From: Candidatus Kaiserbacteria bacterium | GTDB lineage: Bacteria > Patescibacteriota > Minisyncoccia > Phycocordibacterales > UBA12088 | Direction of reading: 5' to 3' | Length of the DNA: 20,240 bases | Assembly: GCA_003561715.1 (NCBI GenBank) | Contig: PWVU01000098.1 | Location: 1 to 20,240 of the forward strand | Shown: positions 6,379-13,260 of the stretch, one piece after another | Numbering within the stretch: position 1 is the stretch's first letter | Layout of the letters: each line of letters starts with the position of its first letter | The notes under the pieces: model-generated | The model's input: only the letters and a program-made list of their open reading frames with translations | Told to the model about the DNA's origin: nothing | Databases searched by the model: none | Translations under genes and position numbers: made by a program

Positions 6379-7737
6379 TTATATTTCATTCACCTCCAAT
6401 TCAAACATCACCTGTCCCCCAGGCACTGATCCGGGACCAACAAATGCCGCGCAAGGAATGATAAAGCTTTGGTGAGTTTCACGCTGTATCCGATTAAACG
6501 TATTCCCACATCCGGTCCAGCAGCTTAGGGAAGCAAGAACCGTCAGCGGGGGGTTATCATACATCGGTGACGGAAAACCTCCCCCTTCCCTGTACCAAAA
6601 CGCATGAAATGCTGCCGCGTATCTTGCTGGCTCTGAAAGAGTCACCCCTTCAGCAACGAGTGTTACGGGGCCGAGGTTGACGTTGTCCGGTATGTTATCG
6701 GTGATCTTTGCACCGGACACGGTTGCAGGATTGAACAGGCGATTGAACGATTCGTCGTATACTTCAATGTATCCACGCTCATGTATCTGCGAGCCAGATC
6801 CTTGTCCCTGGCAGGGGTCAGATGGATTACCACTGGCAGGGGGGCCGGTGCAGTGATTATCCCAGCCGACTACATACACATCATACGTCCCAGGAGGTAT
6901 CACCCCACCCCTGGACGCACCGGTGTCGGGCACGGTGCCGGTAAGATCATAGTATTCGCACGTTGCTGACGTACAAGTAATGCCGGGAATTGGTGCTTTT
7001 GCCGCACTTCTGGGCACACGCCATGCAACACGATTTCCACCCTGCTCTGCCGATGCGAGATAATTACCTTCTGCACCACTCACAACTGAGCGCCCCTGCT
7101 CAAAATTCAATACATACACTCCGGGACCCGAGGTAAAAGGGCAGATTATATTTGAGCCGTCATACAATCCACTTGGCGCAGGCATGGCTGCCAAATTTCC
7201 ACTTGGAGTCACATCAAGTCGCTGAGCGATTGCAGTTTGCAACACTAGCCTGGTACTACCTGAAGGGTCGGTCGTATCACCCACCTCACCGACTACGCGA
7301 ATCAGTAGATTTCCGGAGCCACTACCGAATACAGATGTCTGAAACGACAATTCTACAATATCAACATCATCGGCTGTCATCGTTTGAAACGATCCACCAT
7401 TAACACTACGCTCAATGCGCCCTCTTCCATCTAACCCAACTCCTCTTCGGTATTGTACTGACGTATTTACACCCCCTACAATATAATCGAAGCTCACACT
7501 TTGGCCTGTTGTAGTGAATGAGCTTCCCGCTTTTCTCATCTCGCGCGACATACTCTCCACCGCGACATTGAGATTATTGGTCGCAACTACCACGGTCCGA
7601 TTCTTCAAATTGACGCCGAGCATGGTAATGAGCGCCCCGGCGGCAACCGTCATCACGATGGTAAATATCGCAACGGCAACAAGCAGTTCAATCAGTGAGA
7701 ATCCCCCGGGGGTTTTGTGTTTCGGTTTAAACGACAT
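6379..7737 (-). CDS. Large PilW/GspJ-like minor pilin with Cys-rich extension
   Basis: This protein of 452 residues is over twice the length of its module-1 paralogue. A leader of 12 residues is cleaved at GG|FSLIELLVAVAIFT, with Glu17 as mature Glu5. Residues 13-175 match the 190-residue PilW-like protein at 8853-9425 (LKNR, ATNNLNVA, RIER.V.GG, then a final strand). About 270 further residues follow (about 182-452) with eight cysteines at 199, 255, 260, 296, 309, 406, 410 and 429, many Gly/Pro/Asn turns, and a TYDVYVVGWDNH strand suggesting beta-sandwich folds. I infer a fibre-tip domain stabilised by disulfides, possibly an adhesin. I do not recognise the extension as a named family. A likely promoter is upstream at 7761-7789. 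Confidence 0.85.
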   Translation of the reverse strand: MSFKPKHKTPGGFSLIELLVAVAIFTIVMTVAAGALITMLGVNLKNRTVVVATNNLNVAVESMSREMRKAGSSFTTTGQSVSFDYIVGGVNTSVQYRRGVGLDGRGRIERSVNGGSFQTMTADDVDIVELSFQTSVFGSGSGNLLIRVVGEVGDTTDPSGSTRLVLQTAIAQRLDVTPSGNLAAMPAPSGLYDGSNIICPFTSGPGVYVLNFEQGRSVVSGAEGNYLASAEQGGNRVAWRVPRSAAKAPIPGITCTSATCEYYDLTGTVPDTGASRGGVIPPGTYDVYVVGWDNHCTGPPASGNPSDPCQGQGSGSQIHERGYIEVYDESFNRLFNPATVSGAKITDNIPDNVNLGPVTLVAEGVTLSEPARYAAAFHAFWYREGGGFPSPMYDNPPLTVLASLSCWTGCGNTFNRIQRETHQSFIIPCAAFVGPGSVPGGQVMFELEVNEI

Positions 7738-7760
7738 GTCGCTTTACACTATTCAAGACC

Positions 7761-7789
7761 ATCATATCAACATACCGCGGCTAGCCCAA
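7761..7789 (-). promoter_or_regulatory. Possible promoter of the second minor-pilin module
   Basis: On the minus strand there is TTGGGC (7789-7784), a 17-nt spacer, and TATGAT (7766-7761), in the 80-bp gap before the large PilW-like gene. The -10 box matches 5 of 6; the -35 matches only TTG. A small dyad (TGTAC-ACA-GTACA, 7797-7809) lies just upstream and could be an operator. This would let module 2 be expressed separately from module 1. Confidence 0.35.
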
Positions 7790-7817
7790 CCTATATTGTA
7801 CACAGTACACCCACATA

Positions 7818-8261
7818 CTACTCGATACGTACCGAAAATGACTGTTGTACCCGTGCACCGGTTGGACACTGTCCCGAGGTCGCATTCCCTCGATCATATC
7901 CATCTGCGTGAATACGATCCGGTGCGATCGTCAGCCGCGCACATCCACCACCCTCAAAAAAGAGAGTCTGTATGTTTGTCTCGCGACTATCGACCGTATT
8001 GCCGCCACACAAAATATACTGTCGCGCGCCCGCCTGTCTGTCAGCGATAACCGCATAGGTACCGCACTCAATTGCACTTTCAGCGTAGTACTGGGCACGC
8101 TGAGAAAAAGTACCGGTGGTACTGATACGAGATTCAATACCGCCCACAACACCAAGCGATGTTGCGATCGTTACCATCGCCACCACCACTGCGGTGGCAT
8201 AGAGGGTGACGAAACCTCGTTGGGTATTTTGGGGCTGTTTTTTGTGAGTGAATACCAACAT
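7818..8261 (-). CDS. PilX/GspK-like minor pilin, first module
   Basis: Prepilin-like protein of 147 residues. The 16-residue leader ends in RG, then FVTLYATAVVVAMVT. As in its module-2 paralogue, position 5 of the mature chain is Tyr (Tyr21) instead of Glu, a trait shared with GspK-type tip subunits. Shared blocks with the paralogue are AQYYAESAIEC, C-GGN, FFEGGGCA, ADGYDRG and a CPTGARV segment. Cysteines in the secreted part could form disulfides. It starts 14 bp after the PilV-like gene and closes the first module. Confidence 0.82.
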   Translation of the reverse strand: MLVFTHKKQPQNTQRGFVTLYATAVVVAMVTIATSLGVVGGIESRISTTGTFSQRAQYYAESAIECGTYAVIADRQAGARQYILCGGNTVDSRETNIQTLFFEGGGCARLTIAPDRIHADGYDRGNATSGQCPTGARVQQSFSVRIE

Positions 8262-8275
8262 AGTATGGGTGACAT

Positions 8276-8830
8276 TTATAGCAACGCCCCAATTGCGAGC
8301 ACGTGTCGGTACAGCTCAATCTCCTGAATCTGCCCCGTATCATCCGTCCACCAGACGCGGACACGGATGCGAACATCATGTGTCGCAAGTGGATCACGAT
8401 AGGTGTAGACGGCACGACGGTAGATTGATGTGCCTGAGCCTGTATGTCTGTAGTTTGCACCACTCCTGCGCAAAAGTGGGTTACTGGTATTATTTCCGTT
8501 GGATGTGACCGAGCTGTTTAAATTGTTTGAGTTTGTGGCCACCCTACAACCGAAACTCGAAGAGCATCTGCTAACAAACGTATTGATGTTATTAGTATTT
8601 CCATTTTGAATATCTCGCTGATGCATATTTACCACATACTGCATCGCATCATGGGCAAGATACAACGCAACCATGCGCTCTTTTGAGGTAATTGATTGCG
8701 AAATACCGAGATAGGCCAGCGACATAAGGGCAACCATTACAAGCATGAGCACCGAGACGGCAACAAGTGTCTCGACAAGCGTGAACCCCTTGAGCCTCAT
8801 GTGTTTCTTTGAATACCTCAGCAATCTCAT
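8276..8830 (-). CDS. PilV/GspI-like minor pilin, first module
   Basis: Type IV prepilin of 184 residues. The cleavage site is KG|FTLVETLVAV with Glu20 as mature Glu5. Its first 80 residues are clearly homologous to the PilV-like protein at 5768-6337. The middle region (about 75-120) is unusually rich in Asn and Ser and looks like a flexible surface loop. The C-terminus (VRIRVRVWWTDDTGQIQEIELYRHV) resembles the end of the paralogue. The start could also be the ATG at 8800, which gives a 5-residue leader; neither start has a strong ribosome binding site. Confidence 0.85.
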   Translation of the reverse strand: MRLLRYSKKHMRLKGFTLVETLVAVSVLMLVMVALMSLAYLGISQSITSKERMVALYLAHDAMQYVVNMHQRDIQNGNTNNINTFVSRCSSSFGCRVATNSNNLNSSVTSNGNNTSNPLLRRSGANYRHTGSGTSIYRRAVYTYRDPLATHDVRIRVRVWWTDDTGQIQEIELYRHVLAIGALL

Positions 8831-8852
8831 ACCGTATGATTATAAACACGCA

Positions 8853-9425
8853 TCACTCCCGCACCATGGGTAACAACGTGGTGCCTGTAAGTGAAATAGC
8901 GCTATTTTGTGACACGCTCGTTTGCGCATATATCTCAGAAACTCCAGCGGGAGCACCTGAATCACCTACGTGTGCTGAGATGGTTATACGTACACGCTCA
9001 ACATCGCCGGTAAAGCGCTGAAATCCCAATGAATTCACGTGCACATCGCGCGACGTAATACGCACCCAGGTACCTCCATCCACCTGTCGCTCTATACGAT
9101 CTTGATGCAATCGAAATGATACGTCCTGACCCACTCCGTGGGTTGTGAAGCTTATCTGTGATCCGGAAACAAGATAACCGCTGTCGTCAGCAAGTTCCAT
9201 TGCACGCACCATTGTTTCGAGCGCGACATTGAGATTATTGGTTGCAATGACGGTCACGCGATTTTTAAGATTCGCATCCAACAATGAAATAAGCGCGCCA
9301 CTGGCTATGGTCATCACAAGGGTGAATATCGCAACTGAAATAAGTAGCTCAAGAAGCGAAAAACCACAACGGCTACTTACTCCTCGTGCCATTCTTGTAA
9401 AAAAAGATTGTAGCCTGTGCAACAT
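8853..9425 (-). CDS. PilW/GspJ-like minor pilin, first module
   Basis: Prepilin of about 190 residues, processed at RCG|FSLLELLISVAIFT, with Glu at mature position 5. The body aligns with the first 175 residues of the large paralogue at 6379-7737: LKNR, VIATNNLNVALETM, RIERQVDGGTW, and the final beta strand YAQTSVSQ. It lacks the Cys-rich extension. By analogy with GspJ/PilW it should join the initiating tip complex with the PilV-like and PilX-like proteins encoded just after it. The start is uncertain: ATG 9425 gives a leader of about 21 residues, ATG 9392 one of 10, and a GTG at 9485 is also open. None has a convincing ribosome binding site. Confidence 0.82.
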   Translation of the reverse strand: MLHRLQSFFTRMARGVSSRCGFSLLELLISVAIFTLVMTIASGALISLLDANLKNRVTVIATNNLNVALETMVRAMELADDSGYLVSGSQISFTTHGVGQDVSFRLHQDRIERQVDGGTWVRITSRDVHVNSLGFQRFTGDVERVRITISAHVGDSGAPAGVSEIYAQTSVSQNSAISLTGTTLLPMVRE

Positions 9426-9525
9426 TATCAAATAATAATAGCAAGGGGGTGCTGTGAGCGAAACAAAGCTTTTCACAATCTGCACTGAAATTATGTACCG
9501 CTGAGCATAAGTGAGGCTGCAGGCA

Positions 9526-10176
9526 TTACTGTCGCACCTGCATCAACCCGGTCTCGGCAACCTCGATCTCAACACTTGCCCCTCGGTAGGTGAGTTCAAT
9601 GCTAGCCCTGTCACCACGTCGGCAGGGACCGGGACGATGAGCAAGGATTAATGCATCGAGTGAAGGGCGTTTGAAGATAATGTCTATTTCTCTGAGCTGC
9701 CCCGAAGATATGTTGCCAACAGATGGTACTGCATCGCATACAGGTCCTCCGCCGGAACCCGTGCCGGAACTTGCACAACGTTGCGATGATGACCCATGTC
9801 CAACACAAAAATCGCTTATCCTAAACCCTGCCGGTAGTTCCAAGCGTGATATTTCATTTTTTGCAACAGCCGGAGCTTCAGAATATTGGTACCCCGCTCC
9901 TTCTTGAATTACAAAAAGAATGAGGGTGGTTCTATCATCTGAAGATATGTGCACACCATAATTCGCGCTAAAATCGATCACACCCGGATTGCGCACACCC
10001 GATCCGTATACCTGGGCTTCACGGATGAATTGAGCGATCTCTTCTGCGGCATTTCGCAACTGTGTCTGGTCGTCGGAGGAAGGGCGCACCAATAATAGCG
10101 TTGCGGTAAGGATGGTAAATATGGCAATCACCACCAACAGTTCAATCAGTGTAAAGCCTCGCTCTTTACGGATCAT
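9526..10176 (-). CDS. GspH/FimU-like minor pilin
   Basis: Prepilin of 216 residues. A 7-residue leader MIRKERG precedes FTLIELLVVIAIFTIL, so Glu5 is present. The region after the helix has the NAAEEIAQFIREAQVYGSG pattern of GspH/FimU proteins, followed by a beta-rich domain. Four cysteines (DFC, QRC, PVC, GPC) and a Gly/Ser-rich loop lie in the C-terminal half. It stands directly before the two W-V-X modules, and in H-I-J-K type complexes the H subunit links the tip to the shaft. ATG 10176 is preferred because AGGG lies 4 nt before it and the leader length is typical. The frame is open to a GTG at 10266, which would overlap the pilD stop. Confidence 0.82.
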   Translation of the reverse strand: MIRKERGFTLIELLVVIAIFTILTATLLLVRPSSDDQTQLRNAAEEIAQFIREAQVYGSGVRNPGVIDFSANYGVHISSDDRTTLILFVIQEGAGYQYSEAPAVAKNEISRLELPAGFRISDFCVGHGSSSQRCASSGTGSGGGPVCDAVPSVGNISSGQLREIDIIFKRPSLDALILAHRPGPCRRGDRASIELTYRGASVEIEVAETGLMQVRQ

Positions 10177-10259
10177 TCCACCCTGAACACAACGTTTGGA
10201 TAAGTTCTGAAAGAGAGAGCGTACCATGAAGTTTTTTTTAATTATGTACAAACAACTAC

Positions 10260-11147
10260 TCACCACATCCGGCTAGCGAAGAAAAGAATGACCGTCTCAA
10301 GTGTCCAGCCGGTTACAAAGACAAGCGCGGTACCAATGATGAGGAACGGACCAAACGGTATCTCGCTTTTCATAGTAAGGTGTGACGCGGTATCCGACAA
10401 GTCGGTTGCCAACACAGCGTCAAGCGGCATATCGCGCTCATCAGTGAGCTTTTCACGCCCGACGCGCATACGCTGTACCGCCATCAACAAGAGCGCAACA
10501 GCCGCCCCGATCCAAAAGGCGAATATAACCGCCGACACTCCCGCGTACATACCGAGCATCCAGCCTATCCCCCACGCAAGTTTGCCGTCGCCCAAACCGA
10601 TCCACTCCCCTTTCGAATAGAGCCAAAGTGCAAAAAAAGGTGCGAACAACGCCGGTCCCGCCAACACATGGAGTAGTGACGGCATGGACAAGGTCATCGT
10701 CGCAGTATCGATAAAAAGCAGAGGTGTGGTAAGCGCGATAAAGGTGAATACCAGCTCGTCTGGGATGATGAGATGCTTCAGATCGTAGAGCGTGATGATG
10801 ATCAGTACACATGCAATGACGAGATACAGTACCAAGAGCGCCATATCGAGTAGCGCAAGCGTGGGCATAAGGACCGCAAAGACGCCGGCAAAAACGACGC
10901 CGGTCAAAAGCTCTACAGCAGGATACTGAAGCGAGAGCGAGCCATTACACGCCTTGCATCGTCCACGTTGAATGATGTATGAGACAAGCGGAATCAATTC
11001 AAGCGCACCCAGTATACGGGAACAATGCGGACAAGACGAGCGACCGATTACAAACGACCGGGTGCCCCATCGCGTCGCCACCACATTAAGAAAACTGCCA
11101 ACCACCGCGCCAAGGAGAAAGAGGTAGGAGGTGATGAGGAAAAACAT
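10260..11147 (-). CDS. pilD: Prepilin peptidase PilD (A24 family)
   Basis: Integral membrane aspartic protease that removes the leader from every prepilin here and, in many family members, N-methylates the new N-terminus. The 295 residues hold the N-terminal GSFLNVVATR motif, a zinc-type cysteine quartet (C39-x2-C42 and C64-x2-C67), and the two catalytic aspartates Asp122 (YDLKHLIIPD) and Asp187 in the GxGDxK motif (GLGDGKLAWGIG). About eight membrane segments are predicted. An extra acidic loop of about 35 residues, rich in Asp/Glu, lies before the last helices (about 220-260). No ribosome binding site precedes the ATG; instead a GTTGGTGAGTA-type repeat abuts it. Confidence 0.96.
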   Translation of the reverse strand: MFFLITSYLFLLGAVVGSFLNVVATRWGTRSFVIGRSSCPHCSRILGALELIPLVSYIIQRGRCKACNGSLSLQYPAVELLTGVVFAGVFAVLMPTLALLDMALLVLYLVIACVLIIITLYDLKHLIIPDELVFTFIALTTPLLFIDTATMTLSMPSLLHVLAGPALFAPFFALWLYSKGEWIGLGDGKLAWGIGWMLGMYAGVSAVIFAFWIGAAVALLLMAVQRMRVGREKLTDERDMPLDAVLATDLSDTASHLTMKSEIPFGPFLIIGTALVFVTGWTLETVILFFASRMW

Positions 11148-11213
11148 AGTTGGTGAGTAGTTGGTGGTGAGTAGTGGGTAGACAGACGCGATGTTTTAGG
11201 GGTTAGGGGTTAG
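11148..11213. repeat. G-rich short-repeat tract in front of pilD
   Basis: Bases 11148-11181 are near-tandem GTTGGTGAGTA/GTGGTGAGTA units, and 11196-11213 is TTAGGGG repeated twice plus TTAG. The second part resembles the TTAGG-rich arm of the composite elements at 13139 and 14667, but no hairpins or CCTAA arm accompany it. The tract sits between the stop of the third pilin and the pilD start, so it replaces the normal leader and ribosome binding site. Confidence 0.6.
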
Positions 11214-11309
11214 AAAAAGTATGTATAAGGTATCAAGTATGAGGCGAAACAGGATGACGAAGGGCTGTTGCGAGTCGGGTATCGCCGATGGTGGTTTTAG
11301 TTGCCGAGA

Positions 11310-11762
11310 TCACCGTCCGACACAGTATACCGTCGCCCCACTACAGGCACTTGAAGCACCGATACCGGGAATACTGGAAATAGCGTTGGTCGGTTTACTA
11401 CTCGCCAGTTCAAGATCTGCACGAATAAAATAGCGTCCGCCTGAGGTTTGATAAGTGTATGCAGCACCAAGTGGGTCAGTCGGGAGCACCGAGATAAAGT
11501 CGGGCACGAGGTCATTGAGCGATGCCGGATACCCACCATTTGCATCACGATACAACGCCATATTTAGAGAAAGTTGTTGGAGGTCGCTGATGCGTGCGGC
11601 ATCGCGTGCGCGTTCGCGGGATCCGCTAAATGACGCGATGACTATGCTGGCAAGTATGCCAATAATCGCAACAACAACCAACACTTCCATCAAAGTAAAG
11701 CCTGATACCATCATTCTTCCAGACGCCTGCGACGTGTTTGAAGTTCTGAATAGCATACGCAT
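11310..11762 (-). CDS. GspG-like type IV pilin
   Basis: Prepilin of up to 150 residues, cleaved at SG|FTLMEVLVVVAIIGILAS with Glu5 present. After the helix come SRERARDAARISDLQQLSLNMALYRDANGGYPASL and LPTDPLGAAYTYQTSGGRYFIRADLE, the usual GspG/pilin core, and a C-terminal Cys140-Cys147 pair likely forming a small disulfide loop. The PTDPLG-Y-Y pattern is common in CPR and Gram-positive pilins. Starts at 11714 or 11711 would shorten the leader to 5 or 4 residues; GGAAG lies 4 nt before the latter, so it is a real alternative. It is separate in sequence from the two tandem pilins upstream and could be a major subunit or a pseudopilin. Confidence 0.9.
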   Translation of the reverse strand: MRMLFRTSNTSQASGRMMVSGFTLMEVLVVVAIIGILASIVIASFSGSRERARDAARISDLQQLSLNMALYRDANGGYPASLNDLVPDFISVLPTDPLGAAYTYQTSGGRYFIRADLELASSKPTNAISSIPGIGASSACSGATVYCVGR

Positions 11763-12008
11763 GTTGTAGTTAGAGTATCAAGGTCGGCGAGCCACGTAAT
11801 GAAATTGAGAAATCTTTGTAAGCGCTATTCGATATAGGGGCGCACAAAAGCATTTTCTCACTTGATCATTCTATCGCGACTTACAAAAAAGGCGAAAGGG
11901 TATTATGAACATGTGATGTATGTATTACGAAGGCGGCACAAGCTCTTTCTGGTAACACAAAACCGGCTGAGCCGGTTTTTGTGGTGTATAACTACAGTTA
12001 ATACAAGG
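11763..12008. other. Intergenic region upstream of the GspG-like pilin
   Basis: This 246-bp gap contains the terminator hairpin at 11957-11982 and otherwise AT-rich sequence. A promoter for the downstream pilin is expected here, but I found no box pair good enough to call. Confidence 0.5.
11957..11982 (-). terminator. Terminator hairpin after the first tandem pilin
   Basis: A perfect 9-bp stem (AAAACCGGC 59-67 and GCCGGTTTT 71-79 of the 11900s) with a 3-nt loop ends in T runs on both strands. On the minus strand it lies about 30 bp past the stop of the pilin at 12009-12419 and is followed by TTTTGTGTT. It may work in both directions. Confidence 0.7.
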
Positions 12009-12419
12009 CTAGCATGATGCGGCAGTATCGGATGTCGCACTTGTCGTAAACCGAACGCCGTTTTGGTTGATATGCGCATGACAACCAAGTCCGGTATTTA
12101 TCGGTGAAGCACGTACCGAAAATGAACCTGATCCGTTCGGGCCGCAACTAACGGATCCCGACACAGTTGTTGGCGCGGCCATTTGAGAACCCGCACCAGG
12201 CATGGTCAATGTTGTCGATGTCTCGCATTGGTTCAGGAATGCAGCTTGTGACGAACGGGCTTCCGCCTTGAAAGTTGCCAACTGCGCCCTCTGCCGCGCA
12301 CCACCGATCGACGCAAGCACCACGCTCGCCAAGATACCGATAATGGCGATCACCACGAGAAGCTCGATGAGGGTGAAACCGCGCGCACGTGAGATACTGA
12401 GAGTGTTATTAAATCGCAT
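12009..12419 (-). CDS. Type IV pilin, tandem copy A
   Basis: Prepilin of 136 residues with a 14-residue leader cut at RG|FTLIELLVVIAIIGILASVVLASIGGAR, Glu19 being mature Glu5. It is a close paralogue of the pilin at 12602-13006: the first 57 residues are nearly identical and the C-terminal domains share spacing. Four cysteines (65, 92, 113, 136) match those of copy B in order, suggesting two conserved disulfides in a small compact head. Short head size and a strong own terminator suggest an abundant structural pilin. The upstream region is also duplicated. No clear ribosome binding site precedes the ATG. Confidence 0.93.
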   Translation of the reverse strand: MRFNNTLSISRARGFTLIELLVVIAIIGILASVVLASIGGARQRAQLATFKAEARSSQAAFLNQCETSTTLTMPGAGSQMAAPTTVSGSVSCGPNGSGSFSVRASPINTGLGCHAHINQNGVRFTTSATSDTAASC

Positions 12420-12491
12420 AACAATATATTAATCACTTAATTTTATAATCGCGCTTTGTATGACTACTCTCCAAGAAGTAGGCTTGCATTT

Positions 12492-12497
12492 AGTATA
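12492..12497 (-). promoter_or_regulatory. Possible -10 box of pilin copy A
   Basis: TATACT on the minus strand is conserved at the same place upstream of both tandem pilins. The hexamer at the -35 distance is CTCGCA in both copies, which is not a standard -35, so either an activator or another sigma factor would be needed. It implies a leader of about 65 nt. An alternative start further downstream is possible. Confidence 0.35.
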
Positions 12498-12527
12498 TCG
12501 CAACTGCTCGCGTATGCGAGCGTGGTG

Positions 12528-12536
12528 TGTGGATAA
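12528..12536 (-). promoter_or_regulatory. DnaA-box-like site upstream of pilin copy A
   Basis: The minus strand reads TTATCCACA, an exact match to the E. coli high-affinity DnaA box. It sits in the duplicated block before the pilin, and an identical site occurs at 13127-13135. Whether it binds DnaA is unknown; a 9-mer can occur by chance, but both copies have kept it. Confidence 0.4.
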
Positions 12537-12540
12537 CAAA

Positions 12541-12573
12541 ACAAAACACATCATATAAAACGATGCGTTTTGT
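12541..12573 (-). terminator. Terminator hairpin after pilin copy B
   Basis: Arms 12541-12552 and 12562-12573 pair over 12 positions with one mismatch around a 9-nt loop. On the minus strand the hairpin follows the stop of the pilin at 12602-13006 by about 30 bp and is followed by TTTGTTATCC. This would separate copy B from copy A, giving each pilin its own transcript. Confidence 0.55.
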
Positions 12574-12601
12574 TAATTTTGGACTTCAAAGACTCAATCA
12601 A

Positions 12602-13006
12602 TTACGGACATAAAGTAGAGCCGCCCGCGGTTGTGGTGAATGTCACCCCGTTTTGAGTAATATTTGCAAAGCATTGTGGAGTAAATCGAGACGATGCCAC
12701 AGCAGTAAAAGTCCCTGCTCCAGTTATGCCACACGCACTTGCGCCCGATGCTATTGTTGGGGCGTTCATCTGAGAGCCAATTGGAGGCATAGCTGGTGGC
12801 TGTGTGGTTTCGCACGAATTCAATATAAATGCCTGAGCTGAACGAGCTTCTGCTTTGAACGTTGCCATCTGTGCACGCTGACGAGCACCCCCGATCGATG
12901 CAAGCACAACGCTTGCAAGAATACCAATAATAGCGATCACCACAAGAAGCTCGATGAGGGTGAAACCGCGGTCACGCGAAGCGTGAAGAGTGTTATGTAA
13001 ACGCAT
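12602..13006 (-). CDS. Type IV pilin, tandem copy B
   Basis: Prepilin of 134 residues, leader of 14 residues, processed at RG|FTLIELLVVIAIIGIL, Glu19 as mature Glu5. It shares the leader pattern (MRxxNTLxxSRxRG), the whole helix through GGARQRAQxATFKAEARS, and four cysteines (65, 92, 112, 133) with copy A, while the head has diverged. This fits duplication followed by change of exposed surface. It has its own duplicated promoter region and terminator. Which of the two is the major subunit cannot be told from sequence. Confidence 0.93.
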   Translation of the reverse strand: MRLHNTLHASRDRGFTLIELLVVIAIIGILASVVLASIGGARQRAQMATFKAEARSAQAFILNSCETTQPPAMPPIGSQMNAPTIASGASACGITGAGTFTAVASSRFTPQCFANITQNGVTFTTTAGGSTLCP

Positions 13007-13090
13007 AACGATGAGTTAATTACTTAGTTTGATAATCGCGCTTTGTATTACTACTTGTATGACTACTCTCCAAGAAGTAGGTATGCATTC

Positions 13091-13096
13091 AGTATA
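13091..13096 (-). promoter_or_regulatory. Possible -10 box of pilin copy B
   Basis: TATACT on the minus strand corresponds to the box at 12492-12497 of the duplicated block. The leader to the ATG at 13006 would be about 77 nt. A competing candidate is TTGGAG with TAATAC at a 17-nt spacing, created in this copy alone by the 12-bp tandem duplication. Confidence 0.35.
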
Positions 13097-13126
13097 TCGC
13101 GACTGCGCTGGTGTGCGAGCGGGGTG

Positions 13127-13135
13127 TGTGGATAA
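13127..13135 (-). promoter_or_regulatory. DnaA-box-like site upstream of pilin copy B
   Basis: The minus strand reads TTATCCACA, the second exact consensus DnaA 9-mer of the window, about 600 bp from the first and at the matching position of the duplicated block. Confidence 0.4.
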
Positions 13136-13138
13136 CAA

Positions 13139-13252
13139 GGTTAGGCGATAGGCTTTAGGATCTAGGCGTTAGCACAACAAGCGCCACCAAAGTTGGCGAA
13201 TGTTAGTAAAGCGGCAAAGCCGCTTTACAGCTAATTCCTAAAGCCTAGTGCA
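13139..13252. repeat. Composite palindromic element downstream of pilC
   Basis: An outer inverted repeat (TAGGCTTTAGGA at 13149-13160, perfect complement at 13236-13247, plus TTAGC/GCTAA) encloses two hairpins: CGCCA/TGGCG at 13182-13198 and a perfect 10-bp stem with AAA loop at 13206-13228. The layout (TTAGG-rich arm, two hairpins, CCTAA-rich arm) is the same as at 14667-14796, though the sequences differ. It is not a coding region or a typical terminator. Confidence 0.75.
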
Positions 13253-13260
13253 CCTGCATA

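Larger units (their letters stand above)
13032..13135. repeat. Upstream block duplicated at 12445-12536
   Basis: The sequence from ATAATCGCGCTTTGTA to TGTGTGGATAAC is repeated before both tandem pilins with a small number of changes. The copy here has an extra imperfect 12-bp tandem unit (GTATTACTACTT then GTATGACTACTC, about 13044-13067). Conservation covers the TATACT box, CTCCAAGAAGTAGG and the DnaA-box-like 9-mer. It shows that the duplication included the control region, not just the gene. Confidence 0.85.

Noticed and set aside
12528..13135. Replication origin based on two DnaA-box-like 9-mers
   Set aside because: Only two boxes 600 bp apart were found, both inside a duplicated pilin upstream block, with no AT-rich unwinding region and no dnaA, dnaN or rpmH nearby.
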